NCBI GenBank assembly: GCA_955652075.1
Contig: CATPAS010000305.1
Location: 1-7,381, forward strand
DNA length: 7,381 nt
Direction: 5' to 3'
From: an uncultured Gaiellaceae bacterium
GTDB taxonomy: Bacteria; Actinomycetota; Thermoleophilia; Gaiellales; Gaiellaceae
The notes beneath the pieces were generated by a model, which was not told the origin of the DNA, did no database searches, and was given only the letters and a program-made list of their open reading frames with translations. This document shows positions 6,013 through 7,381 of this stretch, in pieces (position 1 is the first letter of the stretch; each line of letters starts with the position of its first letter). A program made the position numbers and the translations under genes.

Positions 6013-6336
6013 GTGGCTGCACTGACCATCGGCGAGGCATCGGCGCAAACGGGGTGGTCACCTCGGATGCTCCGTTACCTCGAAGGCGCGGGACTCGTTG
6101 TTCCCCGCCGGAGCGGTGCCGGCTATCGCCTGTATGGCCTCCTCGAGCTCAACCAGCTCCGGTCACTGAGCGAGCTCCGTCGTCGCCACGACGTGGAGCT
6201 CACCGACGTCGCCTTCGCAGCTAGGCTCGAGCGCGAGCCGGAGCTGCGGGCCGCAGTGGAGACCTGGCTGGCAGGCACCCAACTGTCCGCCCTCGACTGG
6301 GAGCAACGCAAGCACGAGCGGCTCTTGGCCGCCTAA
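6013..6336 (+). CDS. Small MerR-family transcriptional regulator, probably controlling ahcY
   Basis: 107 residues. The N-terminus is a MerR winged helix-turn-helix: LTIGEASAQTGWSPRMLRYL (4-23) holds the two DNA-reading helices, followed by EGAGLVVPRRSGAGYRLYG (24-42) with the RRSGAGYR wing. The rest (about 44-107) is a charged helical segment, ELNQLRSLSELRRRHDVELT onward, likely the dimer coiled coil. It is short, with no separate effector domain and no cysteines, so it is not a classical metal sensor. GTG 6013 is chosen because it gives the complete N-terminus and lies seven bases after the -10 box. The palindrome directly upstream is a good candidate binding site, and ahcY begins 13 bases after the stop, so both are probably one transcript. 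Known MerR proteins include GlnR-type repressors; the effector here is unknown. SAH, adenosine or homocysteine would make sense from the neighbour, but this is inference. Confidence 0.85.
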   Translation: MAALTIGEASAQTGWSPRMLRYLEGAGLVVPRRSGAGYRLYGLLELNQLRSLSELRRRHDVELTDVAFAARLEREPELRAAVETWLAGTQLSALDWEQRKHERLLAA

Positions 6337-6338
6337 AC

Positions 6339-6345
6339 GAGAGGA
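6339..6345 (+). promoter_or_regulatory. Shine-Dalgarno of ahcY
   Basis: GAGAGGA lies four bases before ATG 6350 and decides that start. It is the clearest ribosome-binding site in the window, which fits ahcY being translated from inside a longer merR-ahcY mRNA, unlike its apparently leaderless neighbours. Confidence 0.7.
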
Positions 6346-6349
6346 CTGA

Positions 6350-7381
<1,032 letters not shown>

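Noticed and set aside
6337..6349. SAH riboswitch ahead of ahcY
   Set aside because: Only 13 bases separate merR and ahcY, too short for any riboswitch. The merR upstream region is a simple palindrome with no room for an aptamer in an apparently leaderless mRNA.

Overview
The window is GC-rich, densely coded and entirely plus-strand. GTG starts, a LytR-CpsA-Psr (LCP) protein, and promoters sitting directly on start codons fit a high-GC actinobacterium. The style of the LCP and MerR proteins makes me favour the Thermoleophilia (Gaiellales/Solirubrobacterales type), but that placement is inference, not something the sequence proves. There are eight genes (two cut by the window edges), no RNA genes, no insertion sequence and no CRISPR array.

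Left part (1-1452): the 3' end of metH (cobalamin-dependent methionine synthase, activation domain), then five bases later a GCS2/YbdK-family carboxylate-amine ligase. A hairpin followed by a short T run closes this unit.

Middle part (1461-5445): a tightly packed envelope-polysaccharide cassette. It holds an LCP glycopolymer transferase with an extra C-terminal domain, a UDP-glucose 6-dehydrogenase-type enzyme, and a sugar-1-phosphate nucleotidyltransferase whose start codon overlaps the previous stop (TAGTG). Together they suggest making activated sugars (probably including a uronic acid) and attaching the finished glycopolymer to the wall. A 132-base gap follows (5446-5577). It is filled with short repeats: a 17-base tandem duplication over the stop codon, four alternating GACCC/GGGTC arms with exact 20-base spacing, and a GTGCC-T-GGCAC palindrome between two GACAGGT copies. 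It resembles a REP-type element.

Right part (5578-7381): a small cupin of the sugar-phosphate isomerase type, probably leaderless, then a small MerR-family regulator and ahcY (S-adenosylhomocysteine hydrolase, cut by the window end). Between cupin and merR lies a near-perfect 10+2+10 palindrome. Its right arm overlaps a -10 box placed 7 bases before the merR GTG. The most interesting signal is this merR-ahcY unit with its self-overlapping operator: a candidate MerR-type regulator of the S-adenosylmethionine/homocysteine cycle. metH about 6 kb upstream belongs to the same cycle.
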